A stretch of 64,000 nt of DNA from Phaeobacter gallaeciensis DSM 26640 (GCF_000511385.1 NC_023137.1:77001-141000); one strand, 5' to 3'. Shown: positions 34,218-43,858, numbered from the stretch's first letter. Numbers and translations: made by a program. Notes: generated by a model not told the origin, from the sequence alone.

Positions 34218-35063
34218 CTAGAGGATAACACGCCGATGGCTTGTGATCGGCCCATCACCCTGTGACATGATCCGCTCCACGGCGTCAGCAACAGGCTCCA
34301 AGGCGACGGCCATGTGATAGGCGTTTGCATGGATCATGGTTTCGGGGTCCTGCATCAGTGCCACGTGTCCCTTCCAGAACAGCAGGTCACCTCGTCGCAG
34401 ATCGCTGGGCACCGCTGTGTTGCCGAGCGGGATGTTATCGCCCAACTCACGCTCCTGCTGGTTACTGTCGCCGGGGCAAGCCACCCCGCAGGCCAGCATC
34501 GCAGCCTGAACCAGACCGGAACAGTCGATGCCCCAGCGGCTGTTGCCGCCCCATAGATAAGGGGTTCCAAGAAACAGCTGCGCAACGGCGACCGGATCCC
34601 TGTCGGGCTGGGAAATTGGCCGCAGATGATGCAGAGGGACGTAGCCGTGATTTGTTTCGGCAAATTTGCTGCCTAGGCTGGAAACGCGCAGCCTGCTGCT
34701 ATGGCTGAGGCTGCAGAGATCTGCGGATTTCATATCTGCCGCGCTGTAGGCATGGGTCGCCGCAGTGCAGACCTGATGGGTGACGGGGTCTGTGGGTTGC
34801 TCGAGCGAGGAAGTCGGGACATAGCCGACGTAGCGATCTGCAGCCGCCTGTACGAAGGCCCAGCCGTCATGGGCACCATAGATGGTGACCTCAGCCCCGA
34901 GCAGCAGTTGCCGGTCCCTTGGTCCGTCTGGGCGACGCAGGAGATTCACCACTGGCAGACAAATCTGTGCAGGTTGGCCTCCAACGATTTGTCTGCCGTC
35001 AGGATCTAACGCCAGATGTGCGGCGATCACGCGGTCGTTTGCGGGCGTGCGGCGAGGATCCAT
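34218..35063 (-). CDS. NlpC/P60 family peptidase with SH3-like domains
   Basis: A 281-residue protein. The N-terminus (45-150) holds two SH3-like segments. The NlpC/P60 domain has the catalytic Cys181 in GIDCSGLVQ, His233 in KGHVALM and His245 in IHANAYH. Relatives cleave the D-Glu to diamino-acid bond in peptidoglycan peptides, often those recycled into the cell, as no signal peptide is seen here. AAGGA precedes the ATG. It lies 11 bases after the leucyl aminopeptidase gene, suggesting joint peptide breakdown. Confidence 0.93.
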   Translation of the reverse strand: MDPRRTPANDRVIAAHLALDPDGRQIVGGQPAQICLPVVNLLRRPDGPRDRQLLLGAEVTIYGAHDGWAFVQAAADRYVGYVPTSSLEQPTDPVTHQVCTAATHAYSAADMKSADLCSLSHSSRLRVSSLGSKFAETNHGYVPLHHLRPISQPDRDPVAVAQLFLGTPYLWGGNSRWGIDCSGLVQAAMLACGVACPGDSNQQERELGDNIPLGNTAVPSDLRRGDLLFWKGHVALMQDPETMIHANAYHMAVALEPVADAVERIMSQGDGPITSHRRVIL

Positions 35064-35074
35064 CGTCTTATCCT

Positions 35075-36469
35075 TCAGAGTTTCAGCATCTGAGGGAGCG
35101 CCTCGAACACAGCGCGCGCGCCCTGCAGTGCGCCACCTTTGGGCCGAGCGGGTGCTGCGCTTGGGGTCCAGCCATAGATATCGAAGTGCATATAGCGGTG
35201 TTCTCCGGCAAAACGGCGCAGGAACAGGGCTGCGGTGATTGAGCCGGCGAAGCCGCCGCTGGGCGCATTGTCCAGATCGGCAATCTGCGGTTCGATCATC
35301 GCCTCATAGGGCGCGTGGAAGGGCATGCGCCAGACCGGGTCAGCGACCGCAGCTGCTGCTGCGCCGATGGCATCCGCATCAGCGTCAACATCGGTATAAA
35401 ACGGCGCAAGGTCCGGGCCGACGGCGACGCGGGCGGCCCCCGTCAATGTTGCCATGGAAATCAGCAGATCCGGTGTGTCCTCCGCCGCATAGGCCAGTGC
35501 ATCGGCCAGAACCAGCCGACCTTCGGCATCGGTATTGTTGATCTCAACGGTCAACCCGTTGCGGGCGGTCAGCACATCACCGGGGCGGAACGCGTTGGCA
35601 GAGACACTGTTCTCGACCGCCGGGATAAGCACACGCAATGCGACGGGCAGCTGCAGCGCCATGATCATATGAGCCAGTCCCAATACATTGGCCGCGCCGC
35701 CCATATCTTTCTTCATCAGCCCCATACTGCTGCCGGGTTTGAGGTTCAGCCCGCCAGTGTCAAAACAGACGCCTTTACCCACAAGTGTCAGCTTGGGGCC
35801 GGTACTGCCCCAGCGCATCTCCAGCAAGCGCGGTCGGCGGTCAGAGGCGCGGCCGACGGTATGGATCATCGGAAAATTCTGCGTCAGTAGATCCTGATCT
35901 GCGATCACGTCGAGGCTTGCACCATGCCGGTCAGCTAGGGCCTGTGCTGCGTTCTGCAGCTCAGCCGGACCCATGTCTGCCGCAGGTGTGTTGATTAGAT
36001 CCCGTGTCAGAAACTCCCCGGCAGCGAGGGCTTCGAGCCGGGCATTATCCACACCCTCGGGCGCAATCAGATGTGCCTCGGCGTCTCGCCCGCTTTTGTA
36101 GCGGTCAAACCTGTACTGGGCGAGCAGCCAACCCAGACACTCTGCTGGGCGGTCCTTTTGGGCAATACCTTCGGCGAGATGATATGTGCCCTTGGGCAGT
36201 TTGGACAGTGCACTGGCTAGAATAAATCGGCGCCGCGTGCGATCTTTCTCGGTACCATATCCGACCAAGGCCTGCCGTGGCTGGCCATCTTTGCCCGGGA
36301 GCGTAAGGACCTGCCCAATGGCACCGTTAAATCCGTTTGCACGTGCCCAGTTGGCGGTTTCAGCCGACGCCTTGGCCAGCCAGCTCTCGCAGCTCTCCTG
36401 ACTCAGCACGTGCAAAGCGATGCTTGCGGTGTCCGGTTTGGCAAAAGCAGGATGCTTGGCAGAGGGCAT
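35075..36469 (-). CDS. Leucyl aminopeptidase (M17 family)
   Basis: A 464-residue M17 metallopeptidase. The catalytic and metal-binding motifs are LVGKGVCFDTGGLNLKPG, LMKKDMGGAA and the signature NTDAEGRLVLADAL. The family start is near MPSAKHPAF (ATG 36469); the frame runs to 36607 without similarity. It removes N-terminal residues from peptides in the cytoplasm and is coupled to the NlpC/P60 gene 11 bases downstream. The pairing of these two genes is consistent with muropeptide or peptide recycling, an inference from context. Confidence 0.94.
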   Translation of the reverse strand: MPSAKHPAFAKPDTASIALHVLSQESCESWLAKASAETANWARANGFNGAIGQVLTLPGKDGQPRQALVGYGTEKDRTRRRFILASALSKLPKGTYHLAEGIAQKDRPAECLGWLLAQYRFDRYKSGRDAEAHLIAPEGVDNARLEALAAGEFLTRDLINTPAADMGPAELQNAAQALADRHGASLDVIADQDLLTQNFPMIHTVGRASDRRPRLLEMRWGSTGPKLTLVGKGVCFDTGGLNLKPGSSMGLMKKDMGGAANVLGLAHMIMALQLPVALRVLIPAVENSVSANAFRPGDVLTARNGLTVEINNTDAEGRLVLADALAYAAEDTPDLLISMATLTGAARVAVGPDLAPFYTDVDADADAIGAAAAAVADPVWRMPFHAPYEAMIEPQIADLDNAPSGGFAGSITAALFLRRFAGEHRYMHFDIYGWTPSAAPARPKGGALQGARAVFEALPQMLKL

Positions 36470-36767
36470 AACAGGATACTCCGGCTCGGGGGGCGATTTG
36501 ATCGTCACAGTATCTGTCACAGCGCTATCTGCAAGCCCTGCAATTGCCGAGGCGACCCGCTGTTTCCAGCGGGCGCCATTCGTGAATTGTTGTGGATAGA
36601 ACGCCAATGAGGGCCCTGGAAAGAGCCCGGACGCATTACATACGCCACAACGAAACCAATAGGTGATGCGCAGTCCACCTTGGGTCTGACAGATGGAGAC
36701 AGGCTCCGTCGGCGGCAGATCCGCTGTCAGATGTATCTGAGCACGTGTCCCCCCCCAGGATCACGCG

Positions 36768-37163
36768 TCAGACCGAAAGGTCTTGCTGCTCCCAGACGGC
36801 GGTCAGAGACCGTTCTCCAATCCGCATCAGTCGGAACAGCGTCGCCGCCACTGCGGCAAAATCGTCGATATCAATTGCCCCGGTTACGTCACGGGCAACC
36901 TGCGCCATTGCCGTCATGCCGATCTGGTCAGCGATGGCGATCAGCGATCGCGCGCTTTTGCGCAGATTGGGCATATCATTCTGGCGCCATAACCGCTCGC
37001 AGTGAGACAGCCGTACGGCCAGTTCCTCAATCGCGCGACAGACCACATCTTCGGCCCCTGCTTCGCCAAGTTGCGCATAGAGATCCGACAATTTGTCGGA
37101 ATCCAGGCGCACGTTTTCTTTGTGTATTACAGTGAGTATTTGAGCCACCACATTAAACCCCAT
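36768..37163 (-). CDS. Hypothetical protein, Hpt-like helical bundle without His
   Basis: A 131-residue all-helical protein with no family I can name. Residues 65-110 (LRKSARSLIAIADQIGM, then an amphipathic helix and IDIDDFAAVAATLFRLMRI) resemble the histidine-phosphotransfer core H-x-L-K-G...G...L, but the phospho-accepting His is replaced. The ATG at 37163 is chosen because longer starts run into the carbonic anhydrase gene. It is divergent from the carbonic anhydrase gene. The real function is unknown. Confidence 0.6.
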   Translation of the reverse strand: MGFNVVAQILTVIHKENVRLDSDKLSDLYAQLGEAGAEDVVCRAIEELAVRLSHCERLWRQNDMPNLRKSARSLIAIADQIGMTAMAQVARDVTGAIDIDDFAAVAATLFRLMRIGERSLTAVWEQQDLSV

Positions 37164-37301
37164 ATATTCATGCCCCCACGGCACGGGCCAAACTTGCGCT
37201 TCAGAAGTTGTCAAAAGGTTTCCAAGCGGATGGTCAAATCTCTCGAATTTGCTAACAATCCTTGGTAACAGACCCGCCAAATGCCAATTGAGGATCAGCA
37301 T

Positions 37302-37952
37302 ATGCAATTTGCAAAACCCCTGCCAAGCTATCTGGTGACGCGCTATCACGGGTGGAAAGCCACGACCTATAGCGACAATCAGGGCTGGTACCGGCGGCTT
37401 GCCAGCGAGGGTCAGCGCCCGCGCGCGATGGTTATCTCCTGTTGTGACAGCCGGGTGCATGTCACCTCGATTTTCGGCGCCGATCAGGGCGAGTTCTTCA
37501 TCCATCGAAATATCGCGAATCTGGTGCCGCCCTATCAGCCGGACGGTGACCACCACGGGACCAGTGCGACCGTCGAATATGCCGTCACCGTTCTGAAAGT
37601 GGCGCATCTGATCGTACTGGGGCATTCACAATGCGGCGGGGTACAGGGCTGTATTGATATGTGCAAAGGCCACGCGCCGGCCCTGGATGCCAAGGAGAGC
37701 TTCGTCGGGCGTTGGATGGATATCCTGAAACCGAAATTTTCACTGGTTGAGGATATCGAGGATATCGATACTCAGGCGCGTCAGTTCGAGCGTCAGGCGG
37801 TTGTGGCCTCGCTTGAAAACCTGATGACCTTCCCGTTCATCGACAGTGCCGTACGTGATGGCACATTGAGCCTGCATGGTCTGTGGACTGATATCGGCGA
37901 AGGTGGGCTGGAATGTTACGAACCGCGAAGCGGCAACTTCCAACCGGTCTGA
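37302..37952 (+). CDS. Beta-class carbonic anhydrase
   Basis: A 216-residue beta-carbonic anhydrase. Zinc ligands Cys47, His108 and Cys111 appear in SCCDSRV and GHSQCGG; the Asp49-Arg51 dyad is present. RNIANLVPP and ATVEYAVTVLKV are conserved. It interconverts CO2 and bicarbonate in the cytoplasm. The ATG at 37302 follows GAGG; the longer frame from 37281 is less likely. It is convergent with the DUF3095 gene, 33 bases apart. Confidence 0.95.
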   Translation: MQFAKPLPSYLVTRYHGWKATTYSDNQGWYRRLASEGQRPRAMVISCCDSRVHVTSIFGADQGEFFIHRNIANLVPPYQPDGDHHGTSATVEYAVTVLKVAHLIVLGHSQCGGVQGCIDMCKGHAPALDAKESFVGRWMDILKPKFSLVEDIEDIDTQARQFERQAVVASLENLMTFPFIDSAVRDGTLSLHGLWTDIGEGGLECYEPRSGNFQPV

Positions 37953-37985
37953 GACCTGCAGCCGAACGGTAGCTCAGGGTGGGCC

Positions 37986-39140
37986 TCAGGCTGTTGCCCG
38001 GTCTGAGGCCGCCATTCGCAGTGCGGCTTGGGTATAGCCGCCAGAGGCGCCATCGATGAAGTGAACATGATCGTCGCGCATCGCTGATGGAACAATGCAG
38101 GTCACCAGCGCCTCATCCTGTTCGTGGAGCCCGTATCGTGCATGACCGGCGGTCGCGGCTTTCTCCAGGATCCGCGTAATGTCGTCGCGCACGTGTGGCG
38201 GGCAGTCGAGTGTCAGCTTAAGGCCATCGTCGAATTTTCGGAAATCGGCATTGGCCACCAGCATCCTGCGATAATGCTGCGCATCAAAACTGCCAAGCGG
38301 GCGCTTTCGGCTAAGGGCATACGCGGCCAATGTTGTCTGAATAAACAGCTGGGCCTTGCGCAGGATCAAAGCAGTTTTCCCGCGTGAGATCTTGGCCTCA
38401 AGGGTAAGGCCCGGCGGTGGGAAGCTAAAGCTTGGCCCCCCTTCCGGTACCGGATGGCCATTGCGCTGTAGCTGATCCGCCACGGCGAGAATATCACCGG
38501 CAATTTTTGCAAAATCCTTGGCAGAGGCTGTCGGTTCGGGTTGCACCACTACCGAAAGGATCAGACCGTTGCGGGCCGGAATTGTGTTCCAGCGGCAAGA
38601 CAGGCCAGTCAGATCTGGTGGATCGGGCAGTGGGGCAGGCGGCACCTCAAACCCGCCGTGCTTCATTTGCCGTTCGGCCCAGTTCAGGCCACCGCCCGCG
38701 AACATCGCATAGTCAGCGGCTTCGGATACAGCATAGCGGGCGACAGCAACATCTAGCCCCTCGGCCCGGATCCAAGACACCGGGAGCAGTGCCGCGCGCA
38801 AGTCAATATCAAACTCCGCACTGGCCCAGCTGCGCAGGCGAGCCAGAGTGTCACGGGCAATGTCGGCATGTTCAGGACCAACTGCAAAGGAGGCCCCGTC
38901 ACCGCCAAACACATAAGGAAACGGCACACCCTGCAAGGCGTTTATCATGGCTGCGATCACCGAGGCTCCGATGGTATTCACCGTCTTGTAACGCCCGGAT
39001 GCGATCAGATCGGTGGAATTGACGATATCGCAGCAGCCTACCATCCAGTCTCTGGGCAGTGGTGTAAACGCGCCGGCCCGCGTCAGGCCGGCGAAATCGC
39101 GGCTGGGCGAGAGGCTTTGGTAGAAACCATCCTGTGTCAT
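37986..39140 (-). CDS. DUF3095 (cyclase-like) protein
   Basis: A 384-residue protein matching DUF3095. The N-terminal 150 residues resemble a class III nucleotide cyclase core: VGCCDIVNSTDLI holds the first metal-binding Asp and VFGGDGASFAV the second. The C-terminal 200 residues are specific to this family (ARNGLILSVVV, RRMLVANADFRKFDDGLKLTLDC). Whether it makes cAMP or another product is untested. The ATG at 39140 is chosen; 39155 is an alternative. A carbonic anhydrase gene lies tail to tail with it. The CDIVNST motif departs from the classical DIVGFT. Confidence 0.85.
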   Translation of the reverse strand: MTQDGFYQSLSPSRDFAGLTRAGAFTPLPRDWMVGCCDIVNSTDLIASGRYKTVNTIGASVIAAMINALQGVPFPYVFGGDGASFAVGPEHADIARDTLARLRSWASAEFDIDLRAALLPVSWIRAEGLDVAVARYAVSEAADYAMFAGGGLNWAERQMKHGGFEVPPAPLPDPPDLTGLSCRWNTIPARNGLILSVVVQPEPTASAKDFAKIAGDILAVADQLQRNGHPVPEGGPSFSFPPPGLTLEAKISRGKTALILRKAQLFIQTTLAAYALSRKRPLGSFDAQHYRRMLVANADFRKFDDGLKLTLDCPPHVRDDITRILEKAATAGHARYGLHEQDEALVTCIVPSAMRDDHVHFIDGASGGYTQAALRMAASDRATA

Positions 39141-39312
39141 ATGCGATCCGTTCATCCTGCAGACACCATAGCCTAGCGCGGCTGCGACGCACGACCAATC
39201 ACGGCTAAGTGGTTTCGCGCTCTTGTGAATTGGTGCGAAATCGCCACTGTGGACCGATCAGATTTCCGGTCCGGGTCATGTGCCGGGTCGCGCAGCTCAT
39301 TCGGGGGATTTC

Positions 39313-40491
39313 ATGCAGGTGGGGCTGATTATTTTATGTCTGGGCTATGTGCTCAGCCAGTTCTTTCGGGCATTTCTGGCGGTGCTCAGTTCTGCCCTTC
39401 AAACTGATCTGGGCGCCTCGCCTGAGGATCTTGCCTTTGCCTCCGGGCTCTGGTTCCTGACCTTCGCCGTCATGCAGCTGCCGGTGGGGTGGGCGTTGGA
39501 CCGTATCGGGCCAAGCCGTACTGCGGCAGCGTTGTTGTTGCTGGGCGGGGGCGGCGGGACGTTGGTGTTTGCGCTGGCCAGCCAGCCGTTTCACATCAGC
39601 CTTGCGATGGTCCTGATCGGGGTGGGATGTTCGCCTGTCCTCATGGCATCCTATTACATATTCGCGCGGGAGTATCCGCCGCGCCGCTTTGCGACACTGG
39701 CGGCCCTGATGCTGGGGGTTGGCTCCCTTGGGAACCTGGTTGCATCCTATCCAACGGCGCTTGCGGTTGAGGTTCTGGGATGGCGCGGTACATTGTTTGG
39801 GCTTGCGGGGATCTCGACTGCGGTAGCGCTTGGTATTGCGCTGACAGTGAAGGACCCGGCGCGGGTTGAGGTCAGCGACGGCCCCAAAGGCTCTGTGCTG
39901 GATATTCTGCGCATGCCTGTGCTTTGGCCGATATTCATCATGATGTTTGTGGCCTATGCACCCTCGGCGGCGCTCCGCGGCCTGTGGATCGGCCCTTATA
40001 TGAGTGATGTCTTTGGTCTTGGTTCTGAGGCGATTGGGGTCGCCAGTCTGGTGATGGGGGTTGCGATGATTCTCGGCACATTTGCCTATGGGCCGATGGA
40101 TCGGCTTTTGGGTACACGCAAAGGTGTGGTGCTTGGCGGTAATCTTCTGGCCTGTGCGGCGCTGGGTGGCCTGATGCTATTCATCGACGGGCCAGTGCCA
40201 TTGGTCGTGGCTCTGATGGCGGCCGTCGGTTTTTTCGGTGCGGCCTTCCCGGTCATCCTGGGGCAGGGACGCGCCTTTGTGCCGCCGCACCTGGTTGGGC
40301 GGGGAGTGACCATGCTCAACTTCTTTGGCATTGGCGGAGTGGGAATCATGCAGTTCGCCAGTGGGCGTCTGCATGCAGAAACAACCGGAGCGGAGCTTTC
40401 CTTACCGTATTTTGTCATTTTTGGTTTCCTCCTCGCGTTTCTGGCGGCGGGATGCGCAATATATCTGCTCAGCCGCGACAGCTTGGATTGA
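39313..40491 (+). CDS. MFS transporter
   Basis: A 392-residue protein with 12 hydrophobic helices. The first loop motif is GWALDRIGPSRTAAALLL. The first helices (CLGYVLSQFFRAFLAVLSSALQTDLG) and the GWRGTLFGLAG segment resemble the nitrate/ organic-anion MFS groups. The ATG at 39313 follows GGGGG. No regulator or enzyme is coupled to it. The next gene is asd, 78 bases downstream. The substrate is not predictable. Confidence 0.85.
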   Translation: MQVGLIILCLGYVLSQFFRAFLAVLSSALQTDLGASPEDLAFASGLWFLTFAVMQLPVGWALDRIGPSRTAAALLLLGGGGGTLVFALASQPFHISLAMVLIGVGCSPVLMASYYIFAREYPPRRFATLAALMLGVGSLGNLVASYPTALAVEVLGWRGTLFGLAGISTAVALGIALTVKDPARVEVSDGPKGSVLDILRMPVLWPIFIMMFVAYAPSAALRGLWIGPYMSDVFGLGSEAIGVASLVMGVAMILGTFAYGPMDRLLGTRKGVVLGGNLLACAALGGLMLFIDGPVPLVVALMAAVGFFGAAFPVILGQGRAFVPPHLVGRGVTMLNFFGIGGVGIMQFASGRLHAETTGAELSLPYFVIFGFLLAFLAAGCAIYLLSRDSLD

Positions 40492-40569
40492 TCTAGCCTT
40501 TCCTCGCGCGGGCTTTCCCGATAAGACACCGCAGCCGGTCACGAGGCCGGATACAATTGGAGAAACAAA

Positions 40570-41592
40570 ATGGGTTATCGCGTCGTTATCGCGGGCGCCA
40601 CGGGCAACGTGGGTCGCGAAATGCTGAACATTCTGGCGGAACGCCAGTTTCCTGTGGATGAGATTGCAGTTCTGGCGAGCCGCAAATCCCTCGGCACCGA
40701 AGTTACATTCGGCGACAAGACACTGACGACCCAGGATCTGGATACGTTCGACTTCGCCGGTTGGGATATGGCGCTGTTTGCTGTTGGCTCCGATGCCACC
40801 AAGAAATACGCGCCGAAAGCCGCTGCGGCCGGTTGCGTCGTCATCGATAACTCGTCGCTGTACCGCTATGATCATGACGTGCCGCTGATCGTGCCCGAGG
40901 TGAACCCGCAGGCGGTGCATGGTTATGCCAAGAAGAACATCATCGCCAACCCCAACTGCTCCACTGCGCAGATGGTTGTGGCGCTGAAGCCGCTGCATGA
41001 TCGTGCCAAGATCAAGCGTGTCGTGGTGTCGACCTATCAGTCGGTGTCCGGCTCTGGCAAAGATGCGATTGACGAACTGTGGGATCAGACCAAAGCGGTC
41101 TACAACCCTACACAGGACGTACCACCGAGCGTCTACACCAAGCAGATTGCCTTCAACGTGATCCCGCACATCGATGTTTTCCTGGACGACGGCTCGACCA
41201 AGGAAGAGTGGAAGATGGTCGCCGAGACCAAGAAGATCGTTGATCCCTCGATCAAGGTCACCGCGACCTGCGTGCGGGTGCCGGTCTTTGTCGGTCACTC
41301 CGAAGCGATCAACATCGAATTCGAGGACTTCCTTGATGAAGATGAGGCCCGTGACATCCTGCGTGAGGCCCCTGGCATCATGGTGATCGACAAGCGCGAA
41401 GACGGCGGCTACGTGACGCCGGTCGAATGTGTTGGTGATTTTGCAACTTTCATCAGCCGTATCCGTCAGGATTCGACCTTGGATAATGGTCTTAACCTGT
41501 GGTGTGTCAGCGACAATCTGCGCAAGGGTGCTGCTCTGAATGCGGTTCAGATCGCGGAACTTCTGGGGCGTGAAGTTCTGAAAAAAGGCTAA
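40570..41592 (+). CDS. asd: Aspartate-semialdehyde dehydrogenase
   Basis: A 340-residue enzyme. The NADP motif is GATGNVGREML; the active-site Cys130 is in IIANPNCSTAQ; VSTYQSVSGSGKDAIDEL and RVPVFVGHSEAIN (active-site His) are conserved. It makes aspartate semialdehyde for lysine, diaminopimelate, threonine and methionine synthesis. GGAG precedes the ATG, and a strong terminator follows at 41611-41643. Confidence 0.98.
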   Translation: MGYRVVIAGATGNVGREMLNILAERQFPVDEIAVLASRKSLGTEVTFGDKTLTTQDLDTFDFAGWDMALFAVGSDATKKYAPKAAAAGCVVIDNSSLYRYDHDVPLIVPEVNPQAVHGYAKKNIIANPNCSTAQMVVALKPLHDRAKIKRVVVSTYQSVSGSGKDAIDELWDQTKAVYNPTQDVPPSVYTKQIAFNVIPHIDVFLDDGSTKEEWKMVAETKKIVDPSIKVTATCVRVPVFVGHSEAINIEFEDFLDEDEARDILREAPGIMVIDKREDGGYVTPVECVGDFATFISRIRQDSTLDNGLNLWCVSDNLRKGAALNAVQIAELLGREVLKKG

Positions 41593-41610
41593 AAACCTAT
41601 CCATTCAGAT

Positions 41611-41643
41611 AAGGGGCTGCCTCGAAAGAGGCGGCCCCTTTAC
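41611..41643 (+). terminator. Terminator after asd
   Basis: A 13-base stem (41611-41623 with 41628-41640) closed by a GAAA tetraloop, with one T-G pair, followed by TTT. Its strength and position 18 bases after the stop mark the end of the asd transcript. Confidence 0.85.
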
Positions 41644-41707
41644 CGTTTGTATAACTGTTCTTGCCAGCCTTGATGCCACTAGTCTGATGGGGGTTAGACA
41701 ACGGTAA

Positions 41708-42058
41708 ATGGGGGATAAGACCATGATGGAAAAACGATCCGCGGAAGATATCGCAGACAGTGCGCGCATTAGCGCGGGCGAAAGCGCCTGGGCCACCGCA
41801 CGTAATAGTTCGCGGCTGGACGCAGAGATGGCAGCACAGCTGAGAATGGTCCTGAGCGAGAGTTTCCGCACCGCGAAGACCTGGCTGGAGTTGATCCGCG
41901 CGCTGCGTATCAAGGGGTTCTACTTGGAGCGGAAAGATGGGCGCATGCGTCTTCGGGACGCCCATAGCCATGTTGAAATCTGCACCTGCCGGTTTCTGGG
42001 CTTCCCAGGCCGAGAGCTGGAAACGCGTTTCGGCGAACCTTTGCCTGAATACCTCTGA
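41708..42058 (+). CDS. Hypothetical protein, relaxase-C-terminus-like
   Basis: A 116-residue protein without a family I recognise. The second half (WLELIRALRIKGFYLERKDGRMRLRD, HSHVEICTCRFLGFPGRELETRFG) resembles a short module seen near the C-terminus of some relaxase/mobilisation proteins, where it binds DNA. That resemblance is by eye only. Internal start codons at Met6 or Met7 are possible. It stands alone between the asd terminator and the DUF4139 gene. Confidence 0.6.
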   Translation: MGDKTMMEKRSAEDIADSARISAGESAWATARNSSRLDAEMAAQLRMVLSESFRTAKTWLELIRALRIKGFYLERKDGRMRLRDAHSHVEICTCRFLGFPGRELETRFGEPLPEYL

Positions 42059-42184
42059 GAGGCCCAGACACGAAGGGGTGGCGGGCAGGCAATCGCGGAT
42101 ACAACTGGTCACAGCTCGGATGCGTCTCTAGGTTCGGTGGCAGGCGAGGCATTGCCCCGCAGTGTTCATCAATCGAGAGAAATT

Positions 42185-43858
42185 ATGCGATCTGCTTTTT
42201 CAGTTTTCACCTTTGGCGCGACGCTTGCCGTGGCCACACATATTGCCTCAGCTGGGGTTTCGGACGTGATACAAGTGGACAGCCAGGTCGTAGCTGTCAC
42301 TCTTTACCCAGGATTGGCGCAGATCACCCGGACAGCCGATGTGGTGTTGCCTGAGGGGCAGCATGAGCTGATCCTGCAAGGGGTTCCGCGAAGTGCGGAG
42401 ACGGAGAGCCTGCAGGTTCAAATAAACGGCGCCCGCCGGATCAGTACCCGGGTGCGAGATGAGTTCGTTCCGCCGCGTGACGCGTCGACACCGGAGATTC
42501 AGGCCGCCGAAGCGCGCATAGATGAGATCGAAGCACAGATCACTACGGTGGAAGATGAGGCCGCGCGCGCACGGGCTACCGCTCATGCGGCGCGCAGTTC
42601 TATTCATTTCCTGGAGCAGCTTGGCAACAATGACGGGCTTGTGGATACAAATGCCACTGCGCTTGCTGATATCGCCCTGATGATCAGCCGTCAGGCCGGC
42701 GAAAATCACCGTCAGATTGTTGATGCCGAGGCTGAGGCCCGCAATAAGGAACAAGCGCTGGTTACCTTGCAGGAGAACCTGACAGACGCCCGCGCGGCGC
42801 TTGCCGCTCTTACGCTAGAGGACGAGGAGCGCCTCTATATTGAAGTAACGGTTGAAGCCGCCGCCGCGGGGGCAACCTCAATTCGCATGGAGTATCTGAC
42901 TGAAGGGGCAGGCAATATCGGCTGGTCTCCGAGCTATGAGCTGCATCTCGCAACTGGCAGTGATCCGGAGCTGACGTTGAACCGCAGCGTGATCTTGTCA
43001 CAGGACACGGGCGAAAACTGGCAGGACGTTGCGCTGACGCTGTCGACCGCAGACCCTTTGGGCCAATCAGCGCCCTCGCGGCTTTTCCCACAGCTGCGGC
43101 GGATCGAGAAGCCAATGCCCGTTCCAGAACCGAAACAGCGGATGTCATCTGATATGGAACTGGATCTTGCGAACGAGCCTATAATCGAAGCGGCAGTGGT
43201 GGTTGAGGAGATGCTTCGGCAATGGTCTGTCGACCGCAGTGGCGTCGCCGCGGTCTATGAGTTTGATACGCCTGTCTCCGTCGCATCAGGGGCTGAGGCG
43301 TTGCGGTTGGAGATGGACAGCCTGAAGACAGCCGCGACGCTCACCGCTCAGGCGGTGCCGCTGCGCAATGAGACGGCCTACCGTATGGTACGCTTCACCA
43401 ACGAGTTTGGTGAACAGCTATTGGCTGCGACGCAGGCTGCCCATTTTGTCGACGGAAAATTGGTTGCTGTCGCAGATTTTGCCGGGCTGGCACCGGGAGC
43501 AGAGGCGGATCTGGGCTTTGGCGCAATCAGAGGTCTGACCCTAAGTCGCGATATTCTTGACCAGAGTGAAGGGGAGCAGGGGCTGATTTCGCGCAACACT
43601 GAACAGGTCCGTCGGGTCGAGATTGAGGTGGAGAACCTCACGAACCGTGCTTGGCCGCTGCGCTTGCTGGACCGTGTGCCCTATTCCCAGCAGGACGCGC
43701 TGGAGATTACCTGGGACGCCCGCCCGGCACCGACGGAAGAAAACGTCGAGAAACAGCGTGGTATCCTCGCTTGGGATATGGAGATTGCGGCGGGTGCGAC
43801 CGAAGTGATCGAGATTGATACTGAGCTGAGCTGGCCCGAAGGTCAGATCCTGCGCTGA
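42185..43858 (+). CDS. DUF4139 (MuiA-like) secreted protein
   Basis: A 557-residue protein with a Sec signal peptide (residues 1-22, ending HIASAG). A DUF4140-like N-terminal domain (VVAVTLYPGLAQITRTADVVLPEGQHELIL) is followed by a long coiled coil (about 105-215) and the DUF4139 domain (WSPSYELHLA, LTLSTADP, VYEFDTPVSVASG, WPLRLLDRVPYSQ). The family is called mucoidy inhibitor MuiA-like; it is probably periplasmic. The ATG at 42185 follows GAGAGAA. Function unknown. Confidence 0.9.
   Translation: MRSAFSVFTFGATLAVATHIASAGVSDVIQVDSQVVAVTLYPGLAQITRTADVVLPEGQHELILQGVPRSAETESLQVQINGARRISTRVRDEFVPPRDASTPEIQAAEARIDEIEAQITTVEDEAARARATAHAARSSIHFLEQLGNNDGLVDTNATALADIALMISRQAGENHRQIVDAEAEARNKEQALVTLQENLTDARAALAALTLEDEERLYIEVTVEAAAAGATSIRMEYLTEGAGNIGWSPSYELHLATGSDPELTLNRSVILSQDTGENWQDVALTLSTADPLGQSAPSRLFPQLRRIEKPMPVPEPKQRMSSDMELDLANEPIIEAAVVVEEMLRQWSVDRSGVAAVYEFDTPVSVASGAEALRLEMDSLKTAATLTAQAVPLRNETAYRMVRFTNEFGEQLLAATQAAHFVDGKLVAVADFAGLAPGAEADLGFGAIRGLTLSRDILDQSEGEQGLISRNTEQVRRVEIEVENLTNRAWPLRLLDRVPYSQQDALEITWDARPAPTEENVEKQRGILAWDMEIAAGATEVIEIDTELSWPEGQILR

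Noticed and set aside
37164..37625. N-terminal extension of the Hpt-like gene to 37625
   Set aside because: It would cover the start of the carbonic anhydrase gene on the other strand and has no family similarity; the ATG at 37163 is adequate.
40402..41604. A 400-codon minus-strand open frame
   Set aside because: It is antisense to asd and rich in His, Arg and Asp, as expected for a shadow of a high-GC gene.
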